The notes under the pieces were generated by a model. That model saw only the letters and a program-made list of their open reading frames with translations. It had not been told where the DNA came from and did not search any database. From Blastomonas fulva (GTDB taxonomy: Bacteria > Pseudomonadota > Alphaproteobacteria > Sphingomonadales > Sphingomonadaceae), in the NCBI RefSeq assembly GCF_003431825.1, contig NZ_CP020083.1, positions 3,913,382 through 3,977,381 on the forward strand: DNA of 64,000 bases, written 5' to 3'. Both the position numbers and the translations under genes were made by a program. This document shows, piece by piece, positions 11,481 to 20,503 of this stretch (its first letter is position 1; each line of letters starts with the position of its first letter).

Positions 11481-12122
11481 ATGAAAACCGCTTTTCTTTC
11501 GTCCTTCGTGGCGGCCTCAGCCCTGATCCTCGGCGCCTGCGGATCGGAAAACGTCACCACCGAATCCGACGTCACCGTTCCGGCTGACGCACCGATGGCC
11601 ACCGACGGCCCCGCGGCCAACGGCATGAATGCAACCGGCACTGTCATGGTCGGCGGCGCGGAAATGCTGCCGACCCGCAACATCGTCGAAAACGCTTCGG
11701 AATCGCCGATCCACAGCACGCTCGTCGCTGCAGTCAAGGCTGCAGGCCTGGTCGATACGCTCGCCGGTACCGGACCGTTCACGGTCTTCGCTCCGGTGAA
11801 CACCGCGTTCGAGAAGCTGCCTGCCGGCACCGTCGACACGCTTCTGAAGCCTGAAAACAAGGCCAAGCTGTCGGGCATCCTGACCTATCACGTGGTGTCG
11901 GGCCGCATGACCGCTGCCGATCTTGCCAAGGCGATCACCGATGGCAACGGCACCGCGACGCTGACCACCGTGCAAGGTGAAAAGCTCACCGCCAAGATGG
12001 ATGGCACCAATGTCGTGCTGACCGGCGAAGGCGGCAGCACCGCGATCGTCACCCAGGCGGATGTCCCGCAGTCGAACGGCGTGATCCACGTCATCGACGG
12101 CGTGCTGATGCCCAAGGCCTGA
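11481..12122 (+). CDS. fasciclin-domain lipoprotein
   Basis: A 213-residue surface or periplasmic lipoprotein. The lipobox LGAC (ALILGACGSENV) puts the lipidated Cys at about residue 20, after which a Thr/Ala-rich linker leads to one fasciclin (FAS1) domain. Characteristic strands are GPFTVFAPVNTAFEKLPAG and the C-terminal VIHVIDGVLMP. Start ATG 11481 has a near-perfect AAGGAGAT six bases before the A-rich gap, clearly better than the upstream ATG at 11454. FAS1 proteins are adhesion-like; the role here is unknown. Divergent from epoxide hydrolase with about 210 bases between. Confidence 0.92.
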   Translation: MKTAFLSSFVAASALILGACGSENVTTESDVTVPADAPMATDGPAANGMNATGTVMVGGAEMLPTRNIVENASESPIHSTLVAAVKAAGLVDTLAGTGPFTVFAPVNTAFEKLPAGTVDTLLKPENKAKLSGILTYHVVSGRMTAADLAKAITDGNGTATLTTVQGEKLTAKMDGTNVVLTGEGGSTAIVTQADVPQSNGVIHVIDGVLMPKA

Positions 12123-12130
12123 TGACCGGT

Positions 12131-12164
12131 TCCGGGCGGTCGGCAGCGATGCCGCCCGCCCGGA
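12131..12164. terminator. hairpin between convergent genes
   Basis: TCCGGGCGGTCGGC and GCCGCCCGCCCGGA form a 14-bp stem with one mismatch and a 6-base loop, between the fasciclin stop and the phhA stop. There is no strong U tract on either strand, so its terminator efficiency is uncertain. Confidence 0.5.
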
Positions 12165-12174
12165 GCACATCCCG

Positions 12175-13119
12175 TCACACCGGCTTGGCGCCAGACCCCT
12201 GCCCGCCCCGATTGGCGTATTCCTGGCTGCCCAGGTGATAGACCTTGTCGCCGCCCAACACCGCCTGGTTGGAGTATGTGAAGCCCGGGTTGAGCCCGCG
12301 ATACAGATCGTCGAAATTGCGCTCGACGGTCTTGCGGTAGAGTTCCTCGAAACTGTCGATCACGAAATAGGTCGGCTGCATGTCCGAGATGACATAATCG
12401 GTGCGCATCACCCGGTCGACTTCGAGATGCACGCGGTTGGGCGATTGCCCTTCCACCGAGAATTTCGCCTCGAGCGGCCCTGACAGGATGCCTGCGCCAT
12501 AGGCCCGGATACCCTCGGCCTCGCGGATCAGCCCGAATTCGACCGTGTACCAGTACAGCGCCGAAAGCGCCTTCAGGCGGTTGTATGCCAGCGCCTTCCA
12601 GCCCGCGCGGCCATATTCCTGCATGTAATCGGCATAGATCGGGTCGGTCAGCATCGGCACATGGCCGAACACGTCGTGGAACACGTCGGGCTCGGAGATA
12701 TAATCGAACTGCGCGCGGGTGCGGATGAAATTGCCCGCCGGGAAGCGCCGGTTGGCGAGGTGATAGAAAAACACATGATCGGGGATCAGCATCGGCACCG
12801 GCACCACCGACCAGCCGGTGATCGGCTGCAGCTCCTCGCTGAGTGCGCCGAAGTCGGGAACGCCGCCGCGCCCCAGATCGAGCCGCTTCAGCCCCGCCAA
12901 GAAGCTGCTTGCCGCGCGGCCGGGCAGCACGTCCATCTGCTGCGCGAACAGATCGTCCCAGATGCCGTGCTCCTCGGCGGTGTAGACCCGCTGCTGCGGT
13001 TCAAGCCAATCCTCGCCCAGATGCGCAGGCCGCTGCAGCGGTGCGACACAGGTGCCTTCGGGCACCTGCGGAATGGTGGAGAAGTCGACCGCGTCGGGCC
13101 GGATGAGAAGGCTTTCCAT
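12175..13119 (-). CDS. phhA: phenylalanine 4-monooxygenase
   Basis: Hydroxylates L-phenylalanine to tyrosine using tetrahydropterin, oxygen and non-haem iron in the cytosol. The catalytic domain contains FDYISEPDVFHDVFGHVPML with the two iron-ligand His residues, and YWYTVEFGLI with the Glu ligand. Length is 314 residues from ATG 13119 (MESLLIRPDAVDF), somewhat longer than the 262-residue Pseudomonas enzyme through N-terminal extension. The frame is open further upstream but not conserved. Divergently transcribed from an Lrp/AsnC regulator, the usual genetic context in sphingomonads, which is the probable regulator. Confidence 0.95.
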   Translation of the reverse strand: MESLLIRPDAVDFSTIPQVPEGTCVAPLQRPAHLGEDWLEPQQRVYTAEEHGIWDDLFAQQMDVLPGRAASSFLAGLKRLDLGRGGVPDFGALSEELQPITGWSVVPVPMLIPDHVFFYHLANRRFPAGNFIRTRAQFDYISEPDVFHDVFGHVPMLTDPIYADYMQEYGRAGWKALAYNRLKALSALYWYTVEFGLIREAEGIRAYGAGILSGPLEAKFSVEGQSPNRVHLEVDRVMRTDYVISDMQPTYFVIDSFEELYRKTVERNFDDLYRGLNPGFTYSNQAVLGGDKVYHLGSQEYANRGGQGSGAKPV

Positions 13120-13252
13120 GCATCGTCCCCTGTGATGGCTTGAGCGCCGATATAGCATGGGCTGCACGAAAAATCCTTTCGATTTCTTGCCCCACAGCGC
13201 CCTGATCGGGATAATCCTTCCCTTTTAGCCTCCATCAAGGTACATCCTGCCG

Positions 13253-13714
13253 ATGACCGAACTGGAACCGGAAGATATCCGTATCCTGCGCGCGTTGCAG
13301 GACAATGGCCGCATCACCAATGCGGAGCTCGCCGAAACCGTGGGCATGTCGGCCTCGCCGTGCTGGCGGCGGGTGCGCAGGCTGGAGGCGGACGGCGTGA
13401 TCCGCGGCTATTCCGCACGGCTCAGCCGCCGATCCCTGGGGCTGGGCGTGCTCGCTTATGTCAGCGTCGAAATCGCCGACCATAACGACGCGCTGACCCG
13501 TGCGTTCGAGGACGCGGTCGCGGGGCTGGACGAGGTCATCGCCTGCCACCAGGTCACCGGCGGCGCGGACTATATCCTCACCGTCGTCAGCCAGGATCTC
13601 GACAGCTACGCCGATTTCGCCAACAAGCGGCTGCGCCCGATCGCAGGGATCAAGTCGATCAGCACCAGCTTCGTGCTCAAAGAGGCCAAGCCGCAGTCGG
13701 GGCTTCCGGTCTAG
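13253..13714 (+). CDS. Lrp/AsnC family transcriptional regulator
   Basis: A 153-residue regulator with the N-terminal winged helix (DIRILRALQDNGRITNAELA, then GMSASPCWRRVRRLEADGVI) and the C-terminal ligand-binding RAM domain (ADYILTVVSQDLDSYADF). It is divergent from phhA across 133 bases, so it most likely senses phenylalanine or tyrosine and controls phhA (inference from arrangement). Start ATG 13253 has AAGG twelve bases upstream, slightly far. Length is normal for the family. Confidence 0.92.
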   Translation: MTELEPEDIRILRALQDNGRITNAELAETVGMSASPCWRRVRRLEADGVIRGYSARLSRRSLGLGVLAYVSVEIADHNDALTRAFEDAVAGLDEVIACHQVTGGADYILTVVSQDLDSYADFANKRLRPIAGIKSISTSFVLKEAKPQSGLPV

Positions 13715-13786
13715 CGGGCGCGCGCGATTGCCCGCGCGCACAATCACGGGTGAAATCCGCGCGCCGATCCTCTACAGCCCCTCGCC

Positions 13787-14425
13787 ATGGCTACCCCTTT
13801 GCCCCCCGCAATCGACCTCGGCACCATATTGGGTGCGCTGGACCTGTTCGGAATCGCGGTATTTGCCGCCTCGGGCGCGCTGGCTGCGGCGGCAAAGCGG
13901 CAGACATTCGTCACCTTCACCTTTTTCGCGCTGGTCACCGGGGTCGGCGGCGGCACGGTGCGCGATCTGCTGATCGGCGCGCCGGTGTTCTGGATCGTCA
14001 ATTCGGGCGTGCTGGTGGTGGTGCTGGCGGTGTCCGCTTTGTTGTGGGTCACTCCGCAGCATTGGTGGCAGGGGCGGATGCTCGACTGGTTCGATGCGGT
14101 GGGGCTGGGTGCCTATGGCGTGTTCGGCGCGGCCAAGGCGATGCAGTTCGGGGTCGACCCGCTGCCTGCGGTCATGATGGGGGTGATCACCGCGTGCGTC
14201 GGCGGGATCATCCGCGATGTGCTGGCGGGCGAACCCTCGATCATCCTGCGGCCCGAGCTCTACGTCACCGCTGCAGCCTTGGCATCGGGCCTGTATGTCG
14301 GGCTGCGGCTCACAGGGCTGGACACGGAATATGCCGCGATCATCGGTGCGGTGGCGGGTTTTGTGCTGCGCGGCCTTGCGATCCGCTACAACATCGCGCT
14401 GCCCGCCTATCGCGGCAACGGTTGA
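13787..14425 (+). CDS. trimeric intracellular cation channel family protein (UPF0126)
   Basis: A 212-residue inner-membrane protein with two tandem UPF0126 repeats. Each repeat carries the diagnostic glycine motif: TGVGGGTVRDLLIG near residues 45-58 and GGIIRDVLAGEPSI near 140-153. About seven hydrophobic helices are visible, in keeping with bacterial TRIC-type channels, which conduct monovalent cations as homotrimers. It stands as a single gene ending before strong hairpins. Assignment to the family is firm; the in vivo role is unknown. Confidence 0.93.
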   Translation: MATPLPPAIDLGTILGALDLFGIAVFAASGALAAAAKRQTFVTFTFFALVTGVGGGTVRDLLIGAPVFWIVNSGVLVVVLAVSALLWVTPQHWWQGRMLDWFDAVGLGAYGVFGAAKAMQFGVDPLPAVMMGVITACVGGIIRDVLAGEPSIILRPELYVTAAALASGLYVGLRLTGLDTEYAAIIGAVAGFVLRGLAIRYNIALPAYRGNG

Positions 14426-14477
14426 TCGCAAAGCGCTCTGTACGCCCCTTCGCGCTGCGAATGCGCTTGTGGTGTTA

Positions 14478-14559
14478 CCCCTGCGGCGCGCGAAGGGGCA
14501 AAGCGCGCCGCAGGGGTTGAAGCCGGACGGAAAGGCCTGATTGAGGCCGCCCCGTCCGG
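14478..14559. terminator. two consecutive strong hairpins between convergent genes
   Basis: First hairpin: perfect 14-bp stem CCCCTGCGGCGCGC (14478-14491) with GCGCGCCGCAGGGG (14503-14516). Second: CCGGACGG (14523-14530) with CCGTCCGG (14552-14559), reinforced inside by GGCCT/AGGCC. They fill most of the space between the convergent TRIC and secreted-protein genes. No U run follows either stem, so they may block antisense read-through rather than act as classical terminators. Confidence 0.5.
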
Positions 14560-14571
14560 TAGAGCAATCGC

Positions 14572-15249
14572 TTATTCGGGCGGGTACGGGTCCGCATCGT
14601 TGCGATAGGCAAAATCATCTTCGCCGCCCTGAGGCGCGACATAGGCCGGGTCGCCGGCATCGCCGAACACCTGACCGTCCGCGCCGACATCGCCAACGCC
14701 CCAGGCGCCATTGGCGCGGTTGAAGCGGACATAGTCGATGCGGCCATAGCTGATGCCGCAGGTGAAGCTGTCGACGCCGGTGTTGCGCGATCCGACCAGA
14801 CCCTCGACACGCCAGCCATTGCCGTCGCGCACGACATTGTCGATCCGCTCGACCCGGGCACCGAAGCCCGACTGCGCCGCTGCCGCCGCACCACACTGGG
14901 TCGAGGCAGAGCGGACATCGTCGTTGTAGCTGTAGCGATCATTGGGACCGTTGCGGTTGCGGCTGCTGTTGGTCGCTGCGCTCGCGATCGCCGCGATCCC
15001 GCCGAGGATCAGCGCGCCTGCGAGAATATCGCCGCCATCGATGCCGCGGTTGCGACCGCGCCAGCCGCGATTGCCCCAGCCGCCGCGCCACTGGCCAGCC
15101 TGCTCGTCGCGCTGGTCCCATGCAAGATCGGCGAGCGCGGAATACCCGCCAGCGCCGGAACTGGTGGAAACCGGCGCCGCCATCGCGGGCGCCAATCCCG
15201 TCACCATCATCGCGCCCGCTGCACCCAGGCCTGTCAAAGCTTTCAGCAT
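14572..15249 (-). CDS. secreted protein with Cys-pair C-terminal domain
   Basis: A 225-residue exported protein of unknown function. A signal peptide is clear (GLGAAGAMMVTGLAPAMAA, cut near AMAA-PV). It continues with a Gly/Arg/Trp-rich tract (QWRGGWGNRGWRGRNRG), then a hydrophobic glycine zipper-like stretch (GGDILAGALILGGIAAIAS), then a domain with one Cys in TQC and one in FTCGISYG spaced about 50 residues apart. The C-terminal domain resembles that of the next gene downstream in transcription order (15374), including WRVEG/LRVEG and the FTC motif. The protein ends in an acidic tail. The tandem copies suggest duplication. Confidence 0.8.
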   Translation of the reverse strand: MLKALTGLGAAGAMMVTGLAPAMAAPVSTSSGAGGYSALADLAWDQRDEQAGQWRGGWGNRGWRGRNRGIDGGDILAGALILGGIAAIASAATNSSRNRNGPNDRYSYNDDVRSASTQCGAAAAAQSGFGARVERIDNVVRDGNGWRVEGLVGSRNTGVDSFTCGISYGRIDYVRFNRANGAWGVGDVGADGQVFGDAGDPAYVAPQGGEDDFAYRNDADPYPPE

Positions 15250-15373
15250 TTCAATTGCCTTTCACATCCATGGCCAAGGCGCACCGCGCTGTACCCAAGT
15301 TCAACCGATTGTTTAGGCGGTCCAGCCTGTCGCCACGCTGAACCGCCTGGGAGCCTGATGGGCATGCGCGACC

Positions 15374-15748
15374 TCAGCGAAAGTTGCCGAGTCCTCTGAG
15401 GCGCACATCCACCACCCGGCCCCGATCCACGAAGCAGGTAAAGCGACCGCGATCCGATCCGCCGCGCCAGCGCCCGTTGCCATCGACCACGATGCGGCCC
15501 TCGACGCGCAGCCCGAAGCGGGTGCGGTCAATGTCGCGAACCTGGGTGACCTGAGCGAAGCGGCCGAAACGGCGCGCCTCAAACTCTGCGGCGCGCACGC
15601 ACTGGTTCACCGCGCGGTCGCCACCGCCGCCCCAGCGCCCACCGCCCTGCCAGCCGCCGCCCCACTGGGCCTGTGCCGGCATCGCCGCTGCAACCATGGC
15701 AGCCGCACCGAGCAGCGCCGCGCCAATCACACCCTTTGCCTTTGCCAT
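15374..15748 (-). CDS. secreted Gly-rich protein related to neighbour
   Basis: A 124-residue exported protein with signal peptide (GVIGAALLGAAAMVAAAMPA, cleavage near AQA-QW). The mature N-terminus is a Gly/Trp-rich linker (QWGGGWQGGGRWGGGG), followed by a small domain with NQCVRAAE and FTCFVDRGRVVDVRLRG, matching the Cys-pair domain of the protein at 14572. The ATG at 15748 (MAKAKGV) has AAGGA seven bases upstream; an ATG five codons earlier has GGAGGA almost touching it and is less likely. Possibly cell-envelope or stress related; unknown. Confidence 0.78.
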   Translation of the reverse strand: MAKAKGVIGAALLGAAAMVAAAMPAQAQWGGGWQGGGRWGGGGDRAVNQCVRAAEFEARRFGRFAQVTQVRDIDRTRFGLRVEGRIVVDGNGRWRGGSDRGRFTCFVDRGRVVDVRLRGLGNFR

Positions 15749-15937
15749 GTTCCGATCCTTCATTCCTCCCCGCGAGGCCCTGTGCCGTGCGGGACGAATG
15801 CAGGATTACCGATTCGCCGCTGTGAAAAGCCTGAACTGCGCTGACAGGAATTGTTCAGGTTTGTGGGGCTCTACATGAATGGATTGGCTGCAGAGTTCAG
15901 GCAGCCCTTTCCCGTCGATCGGGAACGCTGACGCAGT

Positions 15938-16076
15938 GCACCTCTCCCCTCCCGCCTGCGGGAGGGGTGGACGAGGCGCAGCCGAGGCCGGGGTGGGCCT
16001 GTAGTGTCGCAAATTTCAGGCCCACCCCGGTCCGGCAAGCCGGACCTGCCCCTCCCGCCTGCGGGAGGGGAGAGAT
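15938..16076. repeat. composite palindromic element
   Basis: Two copies of a palindrome CCCCTCCCGCCTGCGGGAGGGG (about 15944-15967 and 16050-16074) are arranged symmetrically around a centre near 16005. Inside them GGGGTGGGCCT (about 15990-16000) mirrors AGGCCCACCCC (about 16018-16028). The whole block can fold into a long cruciform. It lies between an intergenic stretch and the stop of the S9 peptidase gene and is probably a dispersed extragenic repeat. The remaining 15749-15937 holds nothing I can call. Confidence 0.65.
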
Positions 16077-16080
16077 CGCC

Positions 16081-18222
16081 TTACTCGCCTGCGATCTTCA
16101 GCCCGGTGAAGTGCGCGAGGAAGGCGTAGATGTCAGAGAATTCCTCGATGATCTTGTCGGTGGGCTTGCCCGAGCCATGGCCGGCGCGCGTCTCGATGCG
16201 GATCAGATGCGGCTTGTCGCCAGCCTGCGTCGCCTGCAGGCGCGCGGTGTACTTGAAGCTGTGGCCGGGCACCACGCGGTCGTCGGTGTCGGCGGTCGAG
16301 ACCATCACCGCAGGATAATCGGCTTTGCGGATCGTGTGATAGGGCGAATAGGTCAGAAGCGTCCTGAAGTCGGCCTCCTTGTTCGGATAGCCATAATCAT
16401 CGACCCAATAGCGCCCGGCGGTGAAGCGGTCGAAGCGCAGCATGTCCATCACGCCCACCGCCGCATGCGCCGCGCTGAACAGATCGGGCCGCTGGTTGAC
16501 CACCGCGCCGACCAGCAGCCCGCCGTTCGAGCGGCCTTCGATGGCCAGCTGGTCCTTGCCGGTTACGCCTTGCTTGATCAGATACTCGCCCGCCGCGATG
16601 AAGTCGTCGAACACGTTCTGCTTGTTGGCGAGCCGTCCGGCATCGTGCCACGCCTTGCCGTATTCGCCGCCGCCGCGCAGGCTCGCCTGGGCATAGACGC
16701 CGCCCTGCTCGAGCCACGCCAGCCGCGTCGGCGAGAAGCCGGGCAGCACCGAGATATTGAAGCCGCCATAGCCATAGAGCAATGTCGGCGCGGGGCCGGT
16801 GACGGTCTTCTTGCGGACGATGAACATCGGCACCTTGGTACCGTCCTTGCTGGCATAGAAGCGCTGCTCGACGGCATAATCGTCGGGGTTGAACGCCAGC
16901 TTGGGCTCGGCCCAGGGCGAGACCTGGCCCGATGTCAGGTCATAGCGATAGATCGTTGTCGGGCGGTTGAAGCTCGAATAGGCGAAGAAGGTTTCCTTCG
17001 AATCCAGATCGCCCTCGAAGCCGCCGACCGAACCGATCCCCGGCAGCGGCAGCTCGCCCATCGGCTTGCCCGCCAAATCGAACAGCTTCACGACGTTGCG
17101 CGCATCCTGCAGATAGTTTGCGACCAGCTTGCCACCGACCACCGAGGCGCCTGCGATCACCGCCTCGCCTTCGGGCACCACCGTCTCGATGCTGGCTTCA
17201 TTGCCGTTGCGCGCCATCGAGACGATGCGCAGCCGCGGCGCATCCTTGTTGGTGACGAAATAGATCCGGTCCCCGGCCATGCCGATCATCTGCCAGTCGT
17301 TGACCAGCTCGGGCACGATCACGCGCTGCGACGTGGATGCCTTGGTGCCGTCCAGATCGATCATGGTGAGGCGATAGCGCTCATCGGTGCCCGAGGACGA
17401 GGTGACCAGCAGGAAGCTGCCATCGTCGGAGACCTGCGCGCTGTGATTGAGCTGGGGCTCCTGCGGCGTCGCATAGATCAGCGGATCGGCACTCTGCGGC
17501 GTCCCGATCGCGTGATAGCGGATTTCCTGGTTGGTGTTGAGCGACTGGAACTCGCCCTCCTTGTCGGGCTCGGGGAAGCGCGAATAATAGAAGCCCTTGC
17601 CCGCCTTGTCCCATTCGAGCGCGGAGAACTTGACCCATTTGACCTCGTCATCCAGCGGCTTGCCGGTGGCGACATCAAGGATCTTGACCGTGCGCCAGTC
17701 GCTGCCGCCATCCTGGATCGAATAGATCAGCTTGCTGCCGTCCTCGCTGGGCACCCAGGCATCAAGCGCGGTGGCGCCGTCCTTGGCCCAGCCGTTGGGA
17801 TCGATCAGCACCCGCTCGGCGCCGTTCGCGCCATCTTTCACGTACAGCACCGCCTGGTTCTGCAGCCCCGCATTGCGCGTGAAGAAATAGCGGTTGCCCG
17901 CGACCTCGGGCACGCCGGTGCGCGCATAATCGTACAAAGCGCGCATGCGGGTGGCGAGCGCGGCGCGGCCGGGCAACGTCTCGAGATAGGCGTCGGTGAC
18001 CTTGTTCTGCGATTCCACCCACGCGGCGACCTTGGGATCGACCCGGACATCGTTTTCCAGCCAGCGATAGGGATCGGCCACCTTGACGCCGAACTGTTCC
18101 TCGACCGTGTCCACGGTTTCGGTGGCCGGATACGACAAGGGCGCTTCCTGCGCGATCAGCGGTCCGGAAAGTGTCATGGCTGCGGTCCCCAGCAAAGCGG
18201 CAAGAGTGGCGCGAGTGCGCAT
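16081..18222 (-). CDS. prolyl oligopeptidase family serine peptidase (S9A)
   Basis: A 713-residue exported peptidase cutting short peptides after proline. Signal peptide LAALLGTAAMTLSGPLIA leads to an N-terminal start of the beta-propeller (DPYRWLENDVRVDPKVAAWV is the family entry motif), then the propeller to about residue 430, then the hydrolase domain. The catalytic triad is Ser in EGRSNGGLLVGA, Asp in TDDRVVPGHSFK and His in RAGHGSGKP. ATG 18222 is used; an upstream ATG at 18297 overlaps the rpsM-operon terminator and is not plausible. Lies directly downstream of rplQ but separated by a strong terminator. Confidence 0.94.
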   Translation of the reverse strand: MRTRATLAALLGTAAMTLSGPLIAQEAPLSYPATETVDTVEEQFGVKVADPYRWLENDVRVDPKVAAWVESQNKVTDAYLETLPGRAALATRMRALYDYARTGVPEVAGNRYFFTRNAGLQNQAVLYVKDGANGAERVLIDPNGWAKDGATALDAWVPSEDGSKLIYSIQDGGSDWRTVKILDVATGKPLDDEVKWVKFSALEWDKAGKGFYYSRFPEPDKEGEFQSLNTNQEIRYHAIGTPQSADPLIYATPQEPQLNHSAQVSDDGSFLLVTSSSGTDERYRLTMIDLDGTKASTSQRVIVPELVNDWQMIGMAGDRIYFVTNKDAPRLRIVSMARNGNEASIETVVPEGEAVIAGASVVGGKLVANYLQDARNVVKLFDLAGKPMGELPLPGIGSVGGFEGDLDSKETFFAYSSFNRPTTIYRYDLTSGQVSPWAEPKLAFNPDDYAVEQRFYASKDGTKVPMFIVRKKTVTGPAPTLLYGYGGFNISVLPGFSPTRLAWLEQGGVYAQASLRGGGEYGKAWHDAGRLANKQNVFDDFIAAGEYLIKQGVTGKDQLAIEGRSNGGLLVGAVVNQRPDLFSAAHAAVGVMDMLRFDRFTAGRYWVDDYGYPNKEADFRTLLTYSPYHTIRKADYPAVMVSTADTDDRVVPGHSFKYTARLQATQAGDKPHLIRIETRAGHGSGKPTDKIIEEFSDIYAFLAHFTGLKIAGE

Positions 18223-18256
18223 TGGCGATCCCCTATGGTGTTGATTGAACAAACGA

Positions 18257-18292
18257 AAACAGGCCGCGAATGTGGACATTCGCGGCCTGTTT
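18257..18292 (-). terminator. intrinsic terminator of the rpsM-rplQ operon
   Basis: AAACAGGCCGCGAATGT (18257-18273) pairs perfectly with ACATTCGCGGCCTGTTT (18276-18292), a 17-bp stem. Read on the minus strand it follows the rplQ stop by 25 bases and is followed by TTTTCGTTTGTT, a proper U-rich tail. A textbook terminator. Confidence 0.88.
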
Positions 18293-18317
18293 GGCAATCC
18301 GGTATAGGATGAAACGA

Positions 18318-18740
18318 TTACGCGCCTTCGTACTCGTCTTCGTCGCTCATGACCGGACCGGAGTCCTGGCCCTTGGCGCTGAAGTCACGATCGACGAGTT
18401 CGATGATGCCCATCGGGGCAGCGTCCGAGGCGCGGAAACCGGCCTTCAGCACGCGGGTGTAGCCACCCTCGCGGTCGGCATAACGCGGTGCCAGCGTATC
18501 GAACAATTTGGCGAGCTGGGTTTCGTCCATCAGGCGAGCCATCGCCAGACGACGGTTCGAAAGACCGCCGCGCTTGGCCAGCGTGATCAGCTTTTCGACA
18601 TAAGGACGCAGTTCGCGTGCCTTGGGAAGGGTGGTGGTGATCTGCTCGTGCTTGATCAGCGAGGCTGCCATGTTGCGCAGCATCGCGATACGGTGCGAGC
18701 TGGTCCGCTGCAGCTTGCGCTTGCCAATTCCGTGACGCAT
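18318..18740 (-). CDS. rplQ: 50S ribosomal protein L17
   Basis: A 140-residue L17 lining the peptide exit tunnel region of the large subunit. The N-terminus [20 protein letters not shown] is diagnostic, as is [20 protein letters not shown]. The C-terminal extension ends in an acidic tail ([10 protein letters not shown]), as common in alphaproteobacteria. Last gene of the rpsM-rpsK-rpoA-rplQ operon, 120 bases after rpoA and followed by a strong intrinsic terminator. Confidence 0.97.
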   Translation of the reverse strand: MRHGIGKRKLQRTSSHRIAMLRNMAASLIKHEQITTTLPKARELRPYVEKLITLAKRGGLSNRRLAMARLMDETQLAKLFDTLAPRYADREGGYTRVLKAGFRASDAAPMGIIELVDRDFSAKGQDSGPVMSDEDEYEGA

Positions 18741-18824
18741 TTTCAGTACTCCGTTCGTAAGGGGGCCGTTTGAGGTACCCCGGTCCAGGCGGTGTTAACG
18801 GCCACCGCCGATGCCGAACTTATG

Positions 18825-18854
18825 AATCCTCCCCCAGCAAGCCGGGGGAGGATT
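18825..18854 (-). repeat. hairpin in the rpoA-rplQ intergenic gap
   Basis: AATCCTCCCCC (18825-18835) and GGGGGAGGATT (18844-18854) form a perfect 11-bp stem with an 8-base loop, starting seven bases after the rpoA stop. No U run follows, so it is unlikely to stop transcription into rplQ; it may be a small dispersed repeat or an RNA-processing hairpin. Confidence 0.55.
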
Positions 18855-18860
18855 GAACTA

Positions 18861-19913
18861 TTAACCCAGCAGTTCCTGCTCGAGCTTCTTGGCCATTTCT
18901 TCGATGTTCTCGGGCGGCCATCCGGGGATGTCCATGCCGAGGCGAAGACCCATGCTCGAGAGCACTTCCTTGATTTCGTTCAAGGACTTGCGGCCGAAGT
19001 TCGGGGTGCGCAGCATCTCGGCTTCGGTCTTCTGGACCAGGTCGCCGATATAGATGATGTTGTCGTTCTTGAGGCAGTTTGCGCTGCGGACCGACAGTTC
19101 CAGCTCGTCCACCTTCTTGAGGAGGTAACGGTTGATCTGGTTGGCATCGCCTTCTTCGGGTGCAGCCTGACTGACCGAGCCCGAACTCGCCTGGGTCAGG
19201 CTGTCTTCGAAGTGGACGAACAGCTGCAGCTGATCCTGAAGGATGCGCGCAGCATAGGCCAAAGCGTCTTCCGGAGCGACGGTGCCGTCGGTTTCCATGG
19301 TCAGCGACAGGCGGTCATAGTCCAGCTCCTGGCCGACGCGGGTGTTTTCCACCTTGTACGACACCTGACGGATCGGCGAGAACAGCGAATCCACCGGGAT
19401 CAGGCCGATCGGCGCATCGACCGGACGGTTGGCAACGGCGGGGACATAGCCCTTGCCGGTGTCGCAGGTCAGTTCGATGTTCAGCGTCGCACCGTCATCA
19501 AGATGGCAGATCACCAGATCCTTGTTCATCACCTCGATATCGCCAGACACGGCGATGTCGCCGGCCTTCACCTGCGCAGGGCCGGTGGCGGAAAGCTGAA
19601 GCCGCTTGGGGCCTTCGCCTTCCATCTTCAGCGCGATCTGCTTGATGTTGAGGACGATATCGGTCACGTCTTCGCGCACGCCGGCGAGCGAGGAAAACTC
19701 GTGCAGCGCGTTTTCGATCTTGATCGAGGTGATGGCCGCGCCCTGGAGCGACGACAGCAGCACGCGACGCAGCGCGTTGCCGAGCGTCAGGCCAAAGCCC
19801 CGCTCCAGCGGCTCTGCGACAAAGGTAGCCTTGCGCTTGGGATCACCGCCGGTCTTGATTTCAAGACCGTTCGGCTTCTTCAGTTCCTGCCAGTTCTTGA
19901 TGTTGACAGTCAT
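18861..19913 (-). CDS. rpoA: DNA-directed RNA polymerase subunit alpha
   Basis: A 350-residue alpha subunit. The N-terminal assembly domain shows [20 protein letters not shown] with [15 protein letters not shown]; the C-terminal domain, which contacts UP elements and activators, shows [20 protein letters not shown] and [20 protein letters not shown]. Start ATG 19913 gives the usual [11 protein letters not shown]. Third gene in the operon after rpsM and rpsK, 109 bases after rpsK. Confidence 0.98.
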   Translation of the reverse strand: MTVNIKNWQELKKPNGLEIKTGGDPKRKATFVAEPLERGFGLTLGNALRRVLLSSLQGAAITSIKIENALHEFSSLAGVREDVTDIVLNIKQIALKMEGEGPKRLQLSATGPAQVKAGDIAVSGDIEVMNKDLVICHLDDGATLNIELTCDTGKGYVPAVANRPVDAPIGLIPVDSLFSPIRQVSYKVENTRVGQELDYDRLSLTMETDGTVAPEDALAYAARILQDQLQLFVHFEDSLTQASSGSVSQAAPEEGDANQINRYLLKKVDELELSVRSANCLKNDNIIYIGDLVQKTEAEMLRTPNFGRKSLNEIKEVLSSMGLRLGMDIPGWPPENIEEMAKKLEQELLG

Positions 19914-20022
19914 GGACTTCCCCTGAGTGTTGGGCGAGGGCGACGCTGGTAACGCGCTTGGGAACCCCGGCCGGAAATTGCAAAGGATGGCGCGTCCGCC
20001 ACCCCCATAGACAGCCTGGGTG

Positions 20023-20412
20023 TCAGACGCGGCGCCGCTTGGACGGACGAACCCCGTTATGGGGGATCGGCGTCACGTCGCGGATAGATGTGATGGTGAA
20101 GCCCACGGCCTGCAAGGCCCGAAGCGCAGATTCACGACCCGAACCCGGGCCCTTGACTTCGACTTCCAGCGTGCGGACGCCATGTTCGGCGGCCTTCTTG
20201 CCCGCGTCTTCAGCACAGACCTGCGCAGCGTACGGGGTCGACTTGCGGCTGCCCTTGAAGCCCATCATGCCGGCAGACGACCAGCTGATCGTGTTGCCCT
20301 GAGCATCGGTGATGGTGATCATGGTGTTGTTGAAGCTGGCGTTGACGTGAGCAACACCAGACGAGATATTCTTGCGCTCGCGCTTTTTGAGCCTTTGCGG
20401 TTCGCGTGCCAT
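20023..20412 (-). CDS. rpsK: 30S ribosomal protein S11
   Basis: A 129-residue S11 of the 30S platform. Diagnostic sequences are [40 protein letters not shown] and the C-terminal [20 protein letters not shown]. Starts at ATG 20412, 91 bases after rpsM. Normal length. Confidence 0.98.
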   Translation of the reverse strand: MAREPQRLKKRERKNISSGVAHVNASFNNTMITITDAQGNTISWSSAGMMGFKGSRKSTPYAAQVCAEDAGKKAAEHGVRTLEVEVKGPGSGRESALRALQAVGFTITSIRDVTPIPHNGVRPSKRRRV

Positions 20413-20503
20413 AGTTCGTTATCCTGGAATAAAGGCCTGATATCAGGCCATAAAGCTGGGGAAAGAAAAACAAGGGCGGGACGCATGAAGCGCCCCGGCG
20501 TCC

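Noticed and set aside
15967..18312. 781-codon plus-strand frame
   Set aside because: Shadow of the prolyl oligopeptidase gene.
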